A stretch of DNA of 64,000 bases from Propionicimonas sp020161015 (GTDB taxonomy: Bacteria > Actinomycetota > Actinomycetes > Propionibacteriales > Propionibacteriaceae): assembly GCF_964266745.1 (NCBI RefSeq), contig NZ_CAXWGX010000029.1, positions 124,001 through 188,000 of the forward strand. The letters run 5' to 3'. The notes beneath the pieces were generated by a model. That model made no database searches and was not told where the DNA came from. It saw only the letters and a list, made by a program, of their open reading frames with translations. Below are positions 33,208-40,733 of the stretch, in pieces. The position numbers and the translations under genes were made by a program. Numbering within the stretch: position 1 is the first letter of the stretch; each line of letters begins with the position of its first letter.

Positions 33208-36200
33208 TGCGCCCGTTGTCGTTGATCGCTGGGCTCCGTGAGGGCTACGCCCGGTACGTGGACTCGTTCCAGTTCTACAAGAACCCGGCGATCCGTGAGT
33301 GGGTTCAGGACAAGCGGCGCGAGGGCCGACTCCTGTACCGGGAGCCATTCCTGACTCTGGCGAAGCCGTTCGCAGACGGCGCGTCCCTGCAGGCCCTGGT
33401 GGACGAAGGTGTCCTCGACCCGGGCGTGCTGGGGGTGTTCACCCGGAAGGCGGGCGACTCGGGTTCTGGGCCGGTGTCGCCGTTCGCGCACCAGGAGCAG
33501 GCGATTCGGCAGATCATGGCCGGCCACAACACGGCTGTGACCACGGGGACCGGATCGGGGAAGTCGTTCACGTTCTACATGCCGATCGTATCCACCGCGC
33601 TATCAGTCGCCGCGGCGCGGCAAGTTGGGGTGCTGCGGCGTCCGGTGGCGGTGATCATCTACCCGATGAACGCGCTGGCGAACAGCCAGTACGAGGACAT
33701 CGCGGCCCGGCTGGCGGGCACTGGGCTGACGGTGTGCAACTACACGGGCAGCCTCAAAGTTACCGGCGAAGCAGCGTTGAAGGACTTCAAGCAGTTGACG
33801 GGCCGGGACACCCCGTACGACAGCGAGGTGATCGATCGGGGCACGCTGCACACCAAGGGCTGCGACATCCTGCTCACCAACTTCAAGATGTTGGAGTACG
33901 CGCTCGTCCGCAGGGAGGACGCCGCCCTGTTCGACACGCTCGGCGATGAGGGCCGGCTGCGGTACCTCGTGCTGGACGAGATGCACACCTACTCGGGCCA
34001 CCAGGGTGCCGACATGGCGCTGCTCGTCCGCCGGTTCAAGGCACGGACGGGCACCGCTGGGACGCTGCGGTGCGTGGGCACGTCCGCGACGGTCGACTCG
34101 AGTGATCCGGCGGAGGCGCGTGCGACGATCGCGGAGTTCGCGGGGCGCCTGTTCGGTGAGCCGTTCGACCCGGACCACGTGGTGGGCGAGTCGTACGGGA
34201 AGCAGGAGACCCTCGACCCAGCCGGTCTGTACCTGCCCGATCAGGTGATCGGGGAGGACGCGTTCGCTGTGGCCATGTCCGCCGAGACGGACGAGGAGGC
34301 CGCCGACCTGTTGGGCGCGGCGTTGTTGGATGGGCCGGTCAGCCCGGACGCGGTGCGCGCGAGCCGGCCGGTCGCGTGGGTGGAACGCGCCCTGTGGGGC
34401 GGGGTCGTGTCCTTCACCGAGTTGGAGGATCGATACCTGGCGGAGGTCCGGCCCGGCTTCTCGCGCGAGGACGCGCGGCGGGAGATCGAGGCTGCGGTCG
34501 TGCTGGGCTCCTCGGTGAAGACCCCGGGTCCGAAGGGCGACGACGTGGGCCTGCTGACCCCGAAGGCACACGCGTTCTTCTCCCAAGGGCTGCCGGTGAC
34601 CCGGTGCCTGCGGTCGACAGACCTACCGCACCTGTCCGAGCAGGGAGAGTCCACCTGCCGGCAGTGCGTCGAGGACGCCCACGTGGAGGACGTGCCCTCC
34701 TACCCGATCGTGTTCTGCCAGGCGTGCGGACAGGACTACTACGTCGCACAGGACGACGGCCACCACCTGCTGACACGCGACTTCCTCGCCGCGGCGGAGA
34801 ACGGGTCCGCCGTGTACGTGATGACGGACGAGTGGGACGAGTACGCCGTGCCCCTCGACCCGAACGACGTGAAGAAGGACGGGACTGCGCGGAAGGGCCG
34901 CGAGGGTGCGGTGCCGCGAAGTCGGGTCGTCTGCGGAACGTGCGGCGAGCTCGGCGCCGGCTGCGGCCACGACACGACTGTGGGCGCGGTGACGGTGACG
35001 GCCCCGCTGTTGCTGTGCCCGTCCTGCGGTGTCCGCTACGACGGGACCCACTCGGAGTACAACAAGTTCTTCCAGGTCGGCACGGTCGGCAGGGCGACCG
35101 CCACGGACGTGCTCGTGGAGGCCATGCTGGACGAGCAGGACCGCACGCCGAAGCCCTCGGTGATGGCGTTCACGGACAACCAGCAGGACTCGTCGTTCCA
35201 GGCGGCCCACCTGCGTTCCATGTCCCGGCGGTTCCACGTCCGCCGGGCCCTGGTCGCCGGGCTGGTCGCGAAGGGGGCGACCGGGCCCGCCGACGCGCTG
35301 GACACGGGCGAGGTCGCCGACGCCGCGTACAAAGCGATGGAGGCCACGAGCACTGTGCCGCCGTTCTCCCGCGCCGCGGGCGACCAGGCCGGGTTCGCAC
35401 CCGACGCCGCGTCCGGCAAGGCGAAGGGACGCTACCTGCGCTACCTGAAGACCGCCGTGCTGTTGGAGACCAGCGGCGGCCCACGGAAGGCGCAGCCGAA
35501 CTTGGAGGACACCGGGCTCGTCGTCGTCGACTACGCCGGATTCAGCGCCGGGCAGGTCGCGCCCGTGGTCGCCGGGCTGGACGGCTTCCCCATGATCCGC
35601 GCGTACGCCGAGTCCGACCCCGACCTGACCGAGGACCTGTTCCGGGTCATCCTCGACCTGGTCCGCCGCGACCACGCCGTCGCCTCAGACAACGAGGACG
35701 GGCCGTCGGCCGCGTTCGTGGAACCGGGCCGGTTCAACAGCGACGTCCTAGAACAGCTCGATACGCGCTGCTACTTCCACTCCGGCCAGGAGATCCCGCT
35801 ACGCCGGACCGTGTTCCATGAGAAGCGCGACTCGAGCCGGCGGATCAACTACCGGCGGCTGGCCGGGAAGGTGAACGTGGACGGGTCGGACGCCCCGCAG
35901 ACCACCAAGCTCACCCGCTGGCTGAAAGCCGAAGCCGGGCTGCCACAGGACGCCGCCGGCAGCGTTGCGGCGAAGACGATCATCCGGCAGGCCGCCGCCG
36001 TCCTCGCCAAGTTCGGGTACCTCATCAAGGCCGAGGACGGGTACGTCCTCGACGAGGAGAAGGTCCGCTACTGGCACACCCCGGACGCGCAGGGGTTCCG
36101 GTGCGTCCGCTGCTCGGCACGGTGGAACCTGTCGAAGCCCCGCGCATGCCCGCGTTGCGTGAAGTCGAAGGTGCAGGAGGACCGGCCCGGCCGGGACGAC

Positions 36201-38498
36201 TTCTTCCGCGCCGCGTACCTCGCCCCGCTGGACGAGAAGGTGAAGGTCGAAGCCGAAGAGCACACGGGCAGCCTCGATGGCGACCAGCGAAAGGTCATCG
36301 AGACGCGGTTCAAGGACCAGGCCGCCGACCTGAACGTTCTTGTGTGCACGCCCACGATGGAGCTCGGCGTGGACATCGGCACGCTGTCCGCGGTCTATAT
36401 GCGAAACGTGCCCCCGTCGCCGGCGAACTACGCCCAACGGCAGGGCCGCGCCGGTCGTGCCGCGCAGCCGTCGGCAGTCGTGACGTTCTGCGCCGCCCAG
36501 GGCCGGGCCGCGTCCCACGACCAGTATTTCTTCAAGCGGCCCGAACGGATCATCGCCGGCAAGATCGCCGCGCCCCGGTTCCTGCTGGATAACCGGGCGC
36601 TGGTGGAAGCGCATGCGAACGCCATCGTGCTCGGGGCGTACGCGCAGGTCCACGGCGACCTGCCGAAGGAGATCGACGCGTGGACTCGTCTCGACGCCGG
36701 CGTCGGCGGGCTGAACGACGAGACCCGCAAGCAGATCGCCGGGTACGTCACCGGCAACCGCGACGAGCTTGTCGCGTCGATCACCGGCGCGTTCGCCGAC
36801 GTTCTCGACCAAGCGGAGACCGTCTCCGACGCGGACGTGGCCGACATGGTGGACAACTTCGTGGACAAGCTCGACGCCGCCGTGGCGGCACTCGTGGACT
36901 ACTCCGCCGAACTGAAGACCGAGCTGGACGAGCTGAACGCGCAAGGCGACAAGGGACAGCTCGACAAGACCGGCAAACGTCGCCGGGACGCGGTGGAGGC
37001 CATCCGTGGGTCCATCCGGCGCGGCGAGGGCGACTACCACCCGCTGTCGTGGCTCGCACAGCGCGGCTTCCTGCCCAGCTATGCGTTCCCCCGGAAAGCG
37101 GTCATGCTCCGGTTCAGCGACCGGGAACGCGCACGCGTGCGGTCGCGGTCGATCGCGTTGCGGGAGTTCGCGCCGGGGAACAGCATCTACCACCTCGGTA
37201 AGCGGTACCAGGTGACCAAGGTCGCGTCCGGCCGGGACGCCGAGGCGAACACTGTCCCCGTATACCTGTGCACGTGCGGCCACTACCTCGAACGAGACGC
37301 TGTCGGCACCCACCAGAAGTGCCCCTCCTGCGACCAGCCGCTCACGGGCGATCGGAAGTTCGACAACGCCATGCCCGTGTCCGACCAGTTCGCCGTCCAA
37401 CGCGACAACGTGGGCGCCGACACCGAAGAGCGGCTCCGTCAGGGCTACCAGGTCGAGTCGGCGTACCGGCTGCCGAAGCTGGGCGTCCGTCACGGACTCG
37501 TCCACGCGGGCAATGGGACCGATCTCGCGGTCACGTTCGCGAGGGCTGGGCACGTCATGCAGGCCAACCTCGGCCTGATGCGCTCGAACGGCAACTTCAG
37601 CCTCTGCGCGCGTTGTCGGCAGTGGAACCCCGACCCGGTCGACCACTACAACGCGCAGAGCGAGTGTCTGCCCGCCCAGGACAACCTGATCCAGAACGTC
37701 GTCATCTTCAATGACGGTCTGCACGACCTGACCCTGTTGGACGTGGAAGCCCCCGACGGGACCGACCCGGACGTGTACGCGTACACGCTCGCGTACGCGC
37801 TCATGGCCGCGATGGGCACCCATTTCGGCGTCGAAGAGTCCGAGCTCAACGGCACCGTGTTCCCCGTTCCCGGCTCGCCGCACGCCCGTCGGATCCTGCT
37901 GTACGAGACCGACGAGGGCGGCATCGGCGTACTCGACAGGATGACCGACCCAACCGCGTGGCAGGCCGTCGCCGGCCGCGCTCTCGACATCCTGCACGTG
38001 AATCCCGACGGGACCGAAGCCGACGACGCGTGCCTGGAGTCCTGCTACGAGTGCCTCCGCAGCTTCTACAACCAGTGGCACCACGAGAAGATGGACCGCA
38101 CCCTCGTTGTGCCGCTCCTCCGTGCAATCGCAGATCACGTGGAACTACACGTGGCAGCTGTCTCAGCAAACTGGGACGACGTGATTGCCACCTTCGACTC
38201 ACACACCGAAGAGCTGATGGTCAAGGCGCTGCGAGACGCCGGCATCCCTGCCCCCTCCGAGGCCCACGTCGGACTGCCTCACGACGGACCGGTCGCTTCG
38301 GCAGATCTGCTCTATTCGGGAGAGGGATTGCATCTGGCCGTGTTCCTCGATGGGAGCGTCCACGACGATCAGGTGGTGGCGAAAATCGATCTTCGCCGAC
38401 GGCGGCAACTTCAGGACCTCGGCTTCAGTGTGCTCGAGATTCGATTCGACAACGTGGCGGCTGGGATCGACTCCCTTCGCCAGCGCCTCGGGTTCTGA
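33207..38498 (+). CDS. DEAD-type helicase fused to DUF1998 and a nuclease-like C terminus, gene 3 of DISARM-like operon
   Basis: 1763 residues. N-terminal RecA domain: Walker A GTGSGKS (Lys119), DEMH (257-260), GTSAT motif III. Second RecA domain: CTPTMELGVDIG and QRQGRAGR (1077-1084). Between them lies a 700-residue insert with several Cys pairs (about 484-520, 576-610, 966-990) and more at 1355-1380 and 1468, probably zinc ribbons. A DUF1998 region follows (ILLYETDEGGIGVL near 1563, Cys cluster CLESCYEC near 1609). The last 85 residues (FLDGSVHDD near 1715, then R-x-x-x-L-x-x-LGF) resemble Vsr/DUF559 nucleases. This combines the roles of DrmA and DrmB in one chain; MrfA/Hrq1 helicases are the nearest simple relatives. 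Confidence 0.85.
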   Translation: MRPLSLIAGLREGYARYVDSFQFYKNPAIREWVQDKRREGRLLYREPFLTLAKPFADGASLQALVDEGVLDPGVLGVFTRKAGDSGSGPVSPFAHQEQAIRQIMAGHNTAVTTGTGSGKSFTFYMPIVSTALSVAAARQVGVLRRPVAVIIYPMNALANSQYEDIAARLAGTGLTVCNYTGSLKVTGEAALKDFKQLTGRDTPYDSEVIDRGTLHTKGCDILLTNFKMLEYALVRREDAALFDTLGDEGRLRYLVLDEMHTYSGHQGADMALLVRRFKARTGTAGTLRCVGTSATVDSSDPAEARATIAEFAGRLFGEPFDPDHVVGESYGKQETLDPAGLYLPDQVIGEDAFAVAMSAETDEEAADLLGAALLDGPVSPDAVRASRPVAWVERALWGGVVSFTELEDRYLAEVRPGFSREDARREIEAAVVLGSSVKTPGPKGDDVGLLTPKAHAFFSQGLPVTRCLRSTDLPHLSEQGESTCRQCVEDAHVEDVPSYPIVFCQACGQDYYVAQDDGHHLLTRDFLAAAENGSAVYVMTDEWDEYAVPLDPNDVKKDGTARKGREGAVPRSRVVCGTCGELGAGCGHDTTVGAVTVTAPLLLCPSCGVRYDGTHSEYNKFFQVGTVGRATATDVLVEAMLDEQDRTPKPSVMAFTDNQQDSSFQAAHLRSMSRRFHVRRALVAGLVAKGATGPADALDTGEVADAAYKAMEATSTVPPFSRAAGDQAGFAPDAASGKAKGRYLRYLKTAVLLETSGGPRKAQPNLEDTGLVVVDYAGFSAGQVAPVVAGLDGFPMIRAYAESDPDLTEDLFRVILDLVRRDHAVASDNEDGPSAAFVEPGRFNSDVLEQLDTRCYFHSGQEIPLRRTVFHEKRDSSRRINYRRLAGKVNVDGSDAPQTTKLTRWLKAEAGLPQDAAGSVAAKTIIRQAAAVLAKFGYLIKAEDGYVLDEEKVRYWHTPDAQGFRCVRCSARWNLSKPRACPRCVKSKVQEDRPGRDDFFRAAYLAPLDEKVKVEAEEHTGSLDGDQRKVIETRFKDQAADLNVLVCTPTMELGVDIGTLSAVYMRNVPPSPANYAQRQGRAGRAAQPSAVVTFCAAQGRAASHDQYFFKRPERIIAGKIAAPRFLLDNRALVEAHANAIVLGAYAQVHGDLPKEIDAWTRLDAGVGGLNDETRKQIAGYVTGNRDELVASITGAFADVLDQAETVSDADVADMVDNFVDKLDAAVAALVDYSAELKTELDELNAQGDKGQLDKTGKRRRDAVEAIRGSIRRGEGDYHPLSWLAQRGFLPSYAFPRKAVMLRFSDRERARVRSRSIALREFAPGNSIYHLGKRYQVTKVASGRDAEANTVPVYLCTCGHYLERDAVGTHQKCPSCDQPLTGDRKFDNAMPVSDQFAVQRDNVGADTEERLRQGYQVESAYRLPKLGVRHGLVHAGNGTDLAVTFARAGHVMQANLGLMRSNGNFSLCARCRQWNPDPVDHYNAQSECLPAQDNLIQNVVIFNDGLHDLTLLDVEAPDGTDPDVYAYTLAYALMAAMGTHFGVEESELNGTVFPVPGSPHARRILLYETDEGGIGVLDRMTDPTAWQAVAGRALDILHVNPDGTEADDACLESCYECLRSFYNQWHHEKMDRTLVVPLLRAIADHVELHVAAVSANWDDVIATFDSHTEELMVKALRDAGIPAPSEAHVGLPHDGPVASADLLYSGEGLHLAVFLDGSVHDDQVVAKIDLRRRRQLQDLGFSVLEIRFDNVAAGIDSLRQRLGF

Positions 38499-38680
38499 GG
38501 AACGCTGAAGGCGGCGCTGCGCTACTGCAAGCATCGGCTCCTCCGTAGGCTCGGTGCCTACCAAGCCGGTGTATCCGTCCCGAGTCTCCGGGACAGCCAC
38601 AGCAGTCCAGTGCAATCATTGCGCCGTACCCGAGTCGTCCTCATCCCTGGACGCGCACTATCCAACGACAGGAAGCGACG

Positions 38681-38788
38681 ATGCCTAACGGCAACCTGTG
38701 CCCGGGCTGCCGGACCTACACGCTTCAGCGGATCTCTACCAACCGGATGCAGTGCAGCACCTGCGGCCTGAAGAAGGAGGTCCAATGA
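38681..38788 (+). CDS. 35-residue zinc-ribbon microprotein
   Basis: ATG 38681 opens a 35-codon frame containing CPGC near the start and CSTC near the end, spaced by 14 residues, the classic two-knuckle zinc ribbon. A GGAAG site sits 5 nt upstream. Its stop is 1 nt before the start of the next small gene, which supports real translation. It follows the helicase by 182 bp on the same strand. It could bind nucleic acid or a partner of the DISARM-like proteins. Too short for family assignment. Confidence 0.55.
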   Translation: MPNGNLCPGCRTYTLQRISTNRMQCSTCGLKKEVQ

Positions 38789-38789
38789 G

Positions 38790-39014
38790 ATGACGCCGCG
38801 GCGTGCGGATGATTCCGACGATGAACTGCGCGAGCGAATGCTCCAGAAGCTGATTGACGAGGGCATCGACCCGTCGAAGGTGCACTATCAGCCGTGGGGA
38901 GCTCAGACGGCTTGCGGATTAACGGCGTGGCTCTTCATGCCCACGAGCGACTCCCCTGAAGAGATCACTTGCGATGAATGCCTGCGCTTGTACCACGCGG
39001 TCTACGAGCCGTAG
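38790..39014 (+). CDS. 74-residue protein with possible metal site
   Basis: The sequence has an acidic, helical N-terminal half (DDELRERMLQKLIDEGI) and a second half with TACGL, then ITCDECLRLYH, giving Cys and His residues able to bind zinc. Similar short proteins occur scattered in actinobacterial mobile DNA, but I cannot name a family. AAGGAGG is found inside the 3' end of the preceding zinc-ribbon gene at the right distance, so the two small genes are coupled. Function unknown. Confidence 0.6.
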   Translation: MTPRRADDSDDELRERMLQKLIDEGIDPSKVHYQPWGAQTACGLTAWLFMPTSDSPEEITCDECLRLYHAVYEP

Positions 39015-39204
39015 CTCGCACGCGAACTCGCTTCCGACCCGCGCGACCAAGTCTGGGTCGGCGTAGCCCGCAAGGCCACCCGGCCGTCGTGAGCCGCCTT
39101 GGCCTCTCGAGCGTGGCTTGATCGCGGATGACGACCTCGACGCCGGCCTCGAGCGGATACCGGCCGGTGGCCCAGCGGCGGAGTGCTTCGTGGATCTCGG
39201 TCAT
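38965..39204 (-). pseudogene. remnant of an ICE gene, 5' end only
   Basis: ATG 39204 overlaps the stop of the upstream membrane-protein gene (ATGA), and the first 27 residues (start MTEIHEALRRWATGRY, then PLEAGVEVVIR) look like the beginning of a gene family I remember from actinobacterial conjugative elements. After that the frame turns Arg-rich with no protein character and runs into the opposite-strand 74-residue gene. The real gene was probably cut here when the cargo block was joined to the transfer block. Confidence 0.5.
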
Positions 39205-40115
39205 GGCCGCCTCCCCGGGCAACCCCGGCGCTCGAGATGGTCGTTCGGCGCGGCGGATGGTTCCGCAACGCAGGCCATCCGGACGTCGGCTTCGGTCGTT
39301 CCGCCGGGAGAGCTGTGGCGGAGTCGGTCGGCTCGTTCGCTGGTGGGGAGGGAGCGGGCGCTGCGCTGGATGAGGTCGGCGAGGTCGGTTCCGAGGCCGT
39401 CGGAGATAGCGCGTTGGTCGCCCAGGTCCTGGAGCCGGCCGTCCCATCGCTTCTGGAAGAAGCCCGTCGTCCAGGACAGCACCGCGATCTGGATCACGCC
39501 GACGAACGCCGCCAATCTCCCGTTGAGGTAGTTGTCGACAATGGCGACGCCGAACACGATCCAGCGGATGCCCCAGGAGATCCGCAGGGTGCGATGTCGG
39601 GCGACGAACTGGCTGACCATGGCGATGAAGACCTGCACCAGCCGCCACGGCGCGCAGTAAGCCTCGATCACGTTGACCAGCGTCGAGTCGACGACCTTGA
39701 CGGCTCCGAGTGCCTGGCTGATGATCGCGCTGGCCTGACGGTCGGTCAGCTGACCGTTGGCGACCTCGCCGACAAACTCCGGGCTGACCACCAGGTCAGT
39801 GCTCGAGGACATGACGACCTCACCGCCGATGATCCGGCGGCCGATCCAGACCGACGGCTGGTGGCGTCCGCGCAGCGACGCGATCGGGACGATCGCGGTG
39901 AGCATCGTGTCGCGCTGGAAGTCGTTGGCCGGCGCGGCTCCGAAGCGCCACCACAGCATGGGCCGGGTGTTCCGTGTGATCACGAGGGCGATGCCGATAG
40001 CAGCCGTCACGACCAGTGCGGGGAGCGAGAGCCCGCAGACGACGATCCACACCAGGCTGCTGAAGATCACGCCGGTGATCTGCGCTGCGGCCCAGGCGCC
40101 GCGCCAGCGGTTCAC
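39201..40115 (-). CDS. membrane protein of unknown function, ICE backbone
   Basis: About 304 residues from GTG 40115, which overlaps the stop of the preceding gene (GTGA). Two hydrophobic segments lie near the N terminus (ITGVIFSSLVWIVVCG and ALVVTAAIGIALVI) and two weaker ones at about 210-250 (IRWIVFGVAIVD, IQIAVLSWTTGFF). The middle has GEVVMSSSTDLVVSPEFVGEVANG and a segment with ASAIISQALGAVKV, reminiscent of membrane M48-like proteases, but no HExxH motif is present. It is the second gene of the operon that opens with the 34-bp transfer promoter, so it probably belongs to transfer or mating-pair control. Confidence 0.65.
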   Translation of the reverse strand: MNRWRGAWAAAQITGVIFSSLVWIVVCGLSLPALVVTAAIGIALVITRNTRPMLWWRFGAAPANDFQRDTMLTAIVPIASLRGRHQPSVWIGRRIIGGEVVMSSSTDLVVSPEFVGEVANGQLTDRQASAIISQALGAVKVVDSTLVNVIEAYCAPWRLVQVFIAMVSQFVARHRTLRISWGIRWIVFGVAIVDNYLNGRLAAFVGVIQIAVLSWTTGFFQKRWDGRLQDLGDQRAISDGLGTDLADLIQRSARSLPTSERADRLRHSSPGGTTEADVRMACVAEPSAAPNDHLERRGCPGRRP

Positions 40116-40429
40116 GACTTCACCCCAGACACGTCGGCAAGAACACGCGGGATCCGTGACAGCCTGGTGAGTTCCTTGATGTCGACCTGGCCTCCACACA
40201 GGTCGGCGATCTCGGCGATGCTGAGGTGCTCGGCGAGCAGTGCGCGGACGGCGTCCGCCGCTTGATGTTCGGCGGCGTGGACGGCTTCGTCGCGTTCGGC
40301 GATCGCAGCGAGGATCTGGACGGCGAGGTCGGCGAGTCGGCGTTCCTGCTGGAGGCGTTCCTTGCGTTGGGCGGACAGCGCCTCGGTGACGCGGCGGCGT
40401 GCGTCCTGTTTGTATCCCTGTCTGACCAT
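40112..40429 (-). CDS. small helical protein, first gene of a transfer-linked operon
   Basis: 105 residues. The N terminus is strongly basic (MVRQGYKQDARRR), the middle is a long coiled-coil-like helix (AAIAERDEAVHAAEHQAADAVRALLAEH), and the end looks like a small helix-turn-helix (LSIAEIADLCGG then VDIKELTRLSRI). It is divergent from the relaxase with 300 bp between, so it may be a relaxosome accessory or regulatory DNA-binding protein. The GAGGAG site is 6 nt before the ATG. A copy of the 34-bp transfer element lies 30 nt upstream. Confidence 0.7.
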   Translation of the reverse strand: MVRQGYKQDARRRVTEALSAQRKERLQQERRLADLAVQILAAIAERDEAVHAAEHQAADAVRALLAEHLSIAEIADLCGGQVDIKELTRLSRIPRVLADVSGVKS

Positions 40430-40458
40430 CGTGGGCTCCTCGTTCGGGGTGTTCTCAC

Positions 40459-40492
40459 TCCCTTAAGCCCGCCGACCTGACCGTTCCGGACA
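40459..40492 (-). promoter_or_regulatory. 34-bp transfer promoter/operator element, copy B
   Basis: On the minus strand the sequence is TGTCCGGAAC, 13 variable nt, then GGCTTAAGGGA. It ends 29 nt before the ATG of the 105-residue gene (40429). The same layout with identical 13-nt spacing is found before the relaxase and before the secretion operon. Confidence 0.75.
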
Positions 40493-40691
40493 CCCGGCAG
40501 CCGACGAATCTCGACGATCCCGCCGAAGTCCCCGTCCAGAACGTCCCGGGACCATGTAACCAGTCGGCCTCGACGCCCCTGGTTTCAGACGTTTTCGAGC
40601 ATCACACACCTTTGGCATGCACTATCGCCCCTAGTCAGAGCCACATTGCCCGACTGCGTGCGAAGCATAGCGGAGAAACCCTCCCAGCGGG
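40493..40691. other. non-coding region between divergent transfer units, candidate oriT
   Basis: About 200 bp without a gene between the two divergent 34-bp elements and next to the relaxase, the normal place for an origin of transfer. A 10-bp palindrome GTCCCGGGAC lies at 40543-40552, and the AT-richer part 40590-40640 could be the nick region. No known MobF nic sequence could be recognised, so this is a positional guess. Confidence 0.35.
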
Positions 40692-40725
40692 TGTCCGGAA
40701 CAGCAGGTTTCGGAGGCTTAAGGGG
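40692..40725 (+). promoter_or_regulatory. 34-bp transfer promoter/operator element, copy A
   Basis: TGTCCGGAAC (40692-40701), 13 nt, GGCTTAAGGGG (40715-40725). The final AAGGGG also serves as the ribosome binding site, 8 nt before the relaxase ATG at 40734. With copy B it forms a large inverted arrangement flanking the candidate oriT. Confidence 0.78.
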
Positions 40726-40733
40726 ACGTGACC

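Noticed and set aside
35799..38138. A 779-codon leftward frame inside the DUF1998 helicase
   Set aside because: Antisense shadow; the plus-strand helicase is continuous with all motifs, so an overlapping gene of this length is not credible.
26438..38498. BREX or type I restriction-modification system
   Set aside because: No BrxC/PglY, PglZ, Lon or HsdS/HsdR-type genes are present. The SNF2 helicase, MTase and DUF1998 helicase set fits DISARM better.
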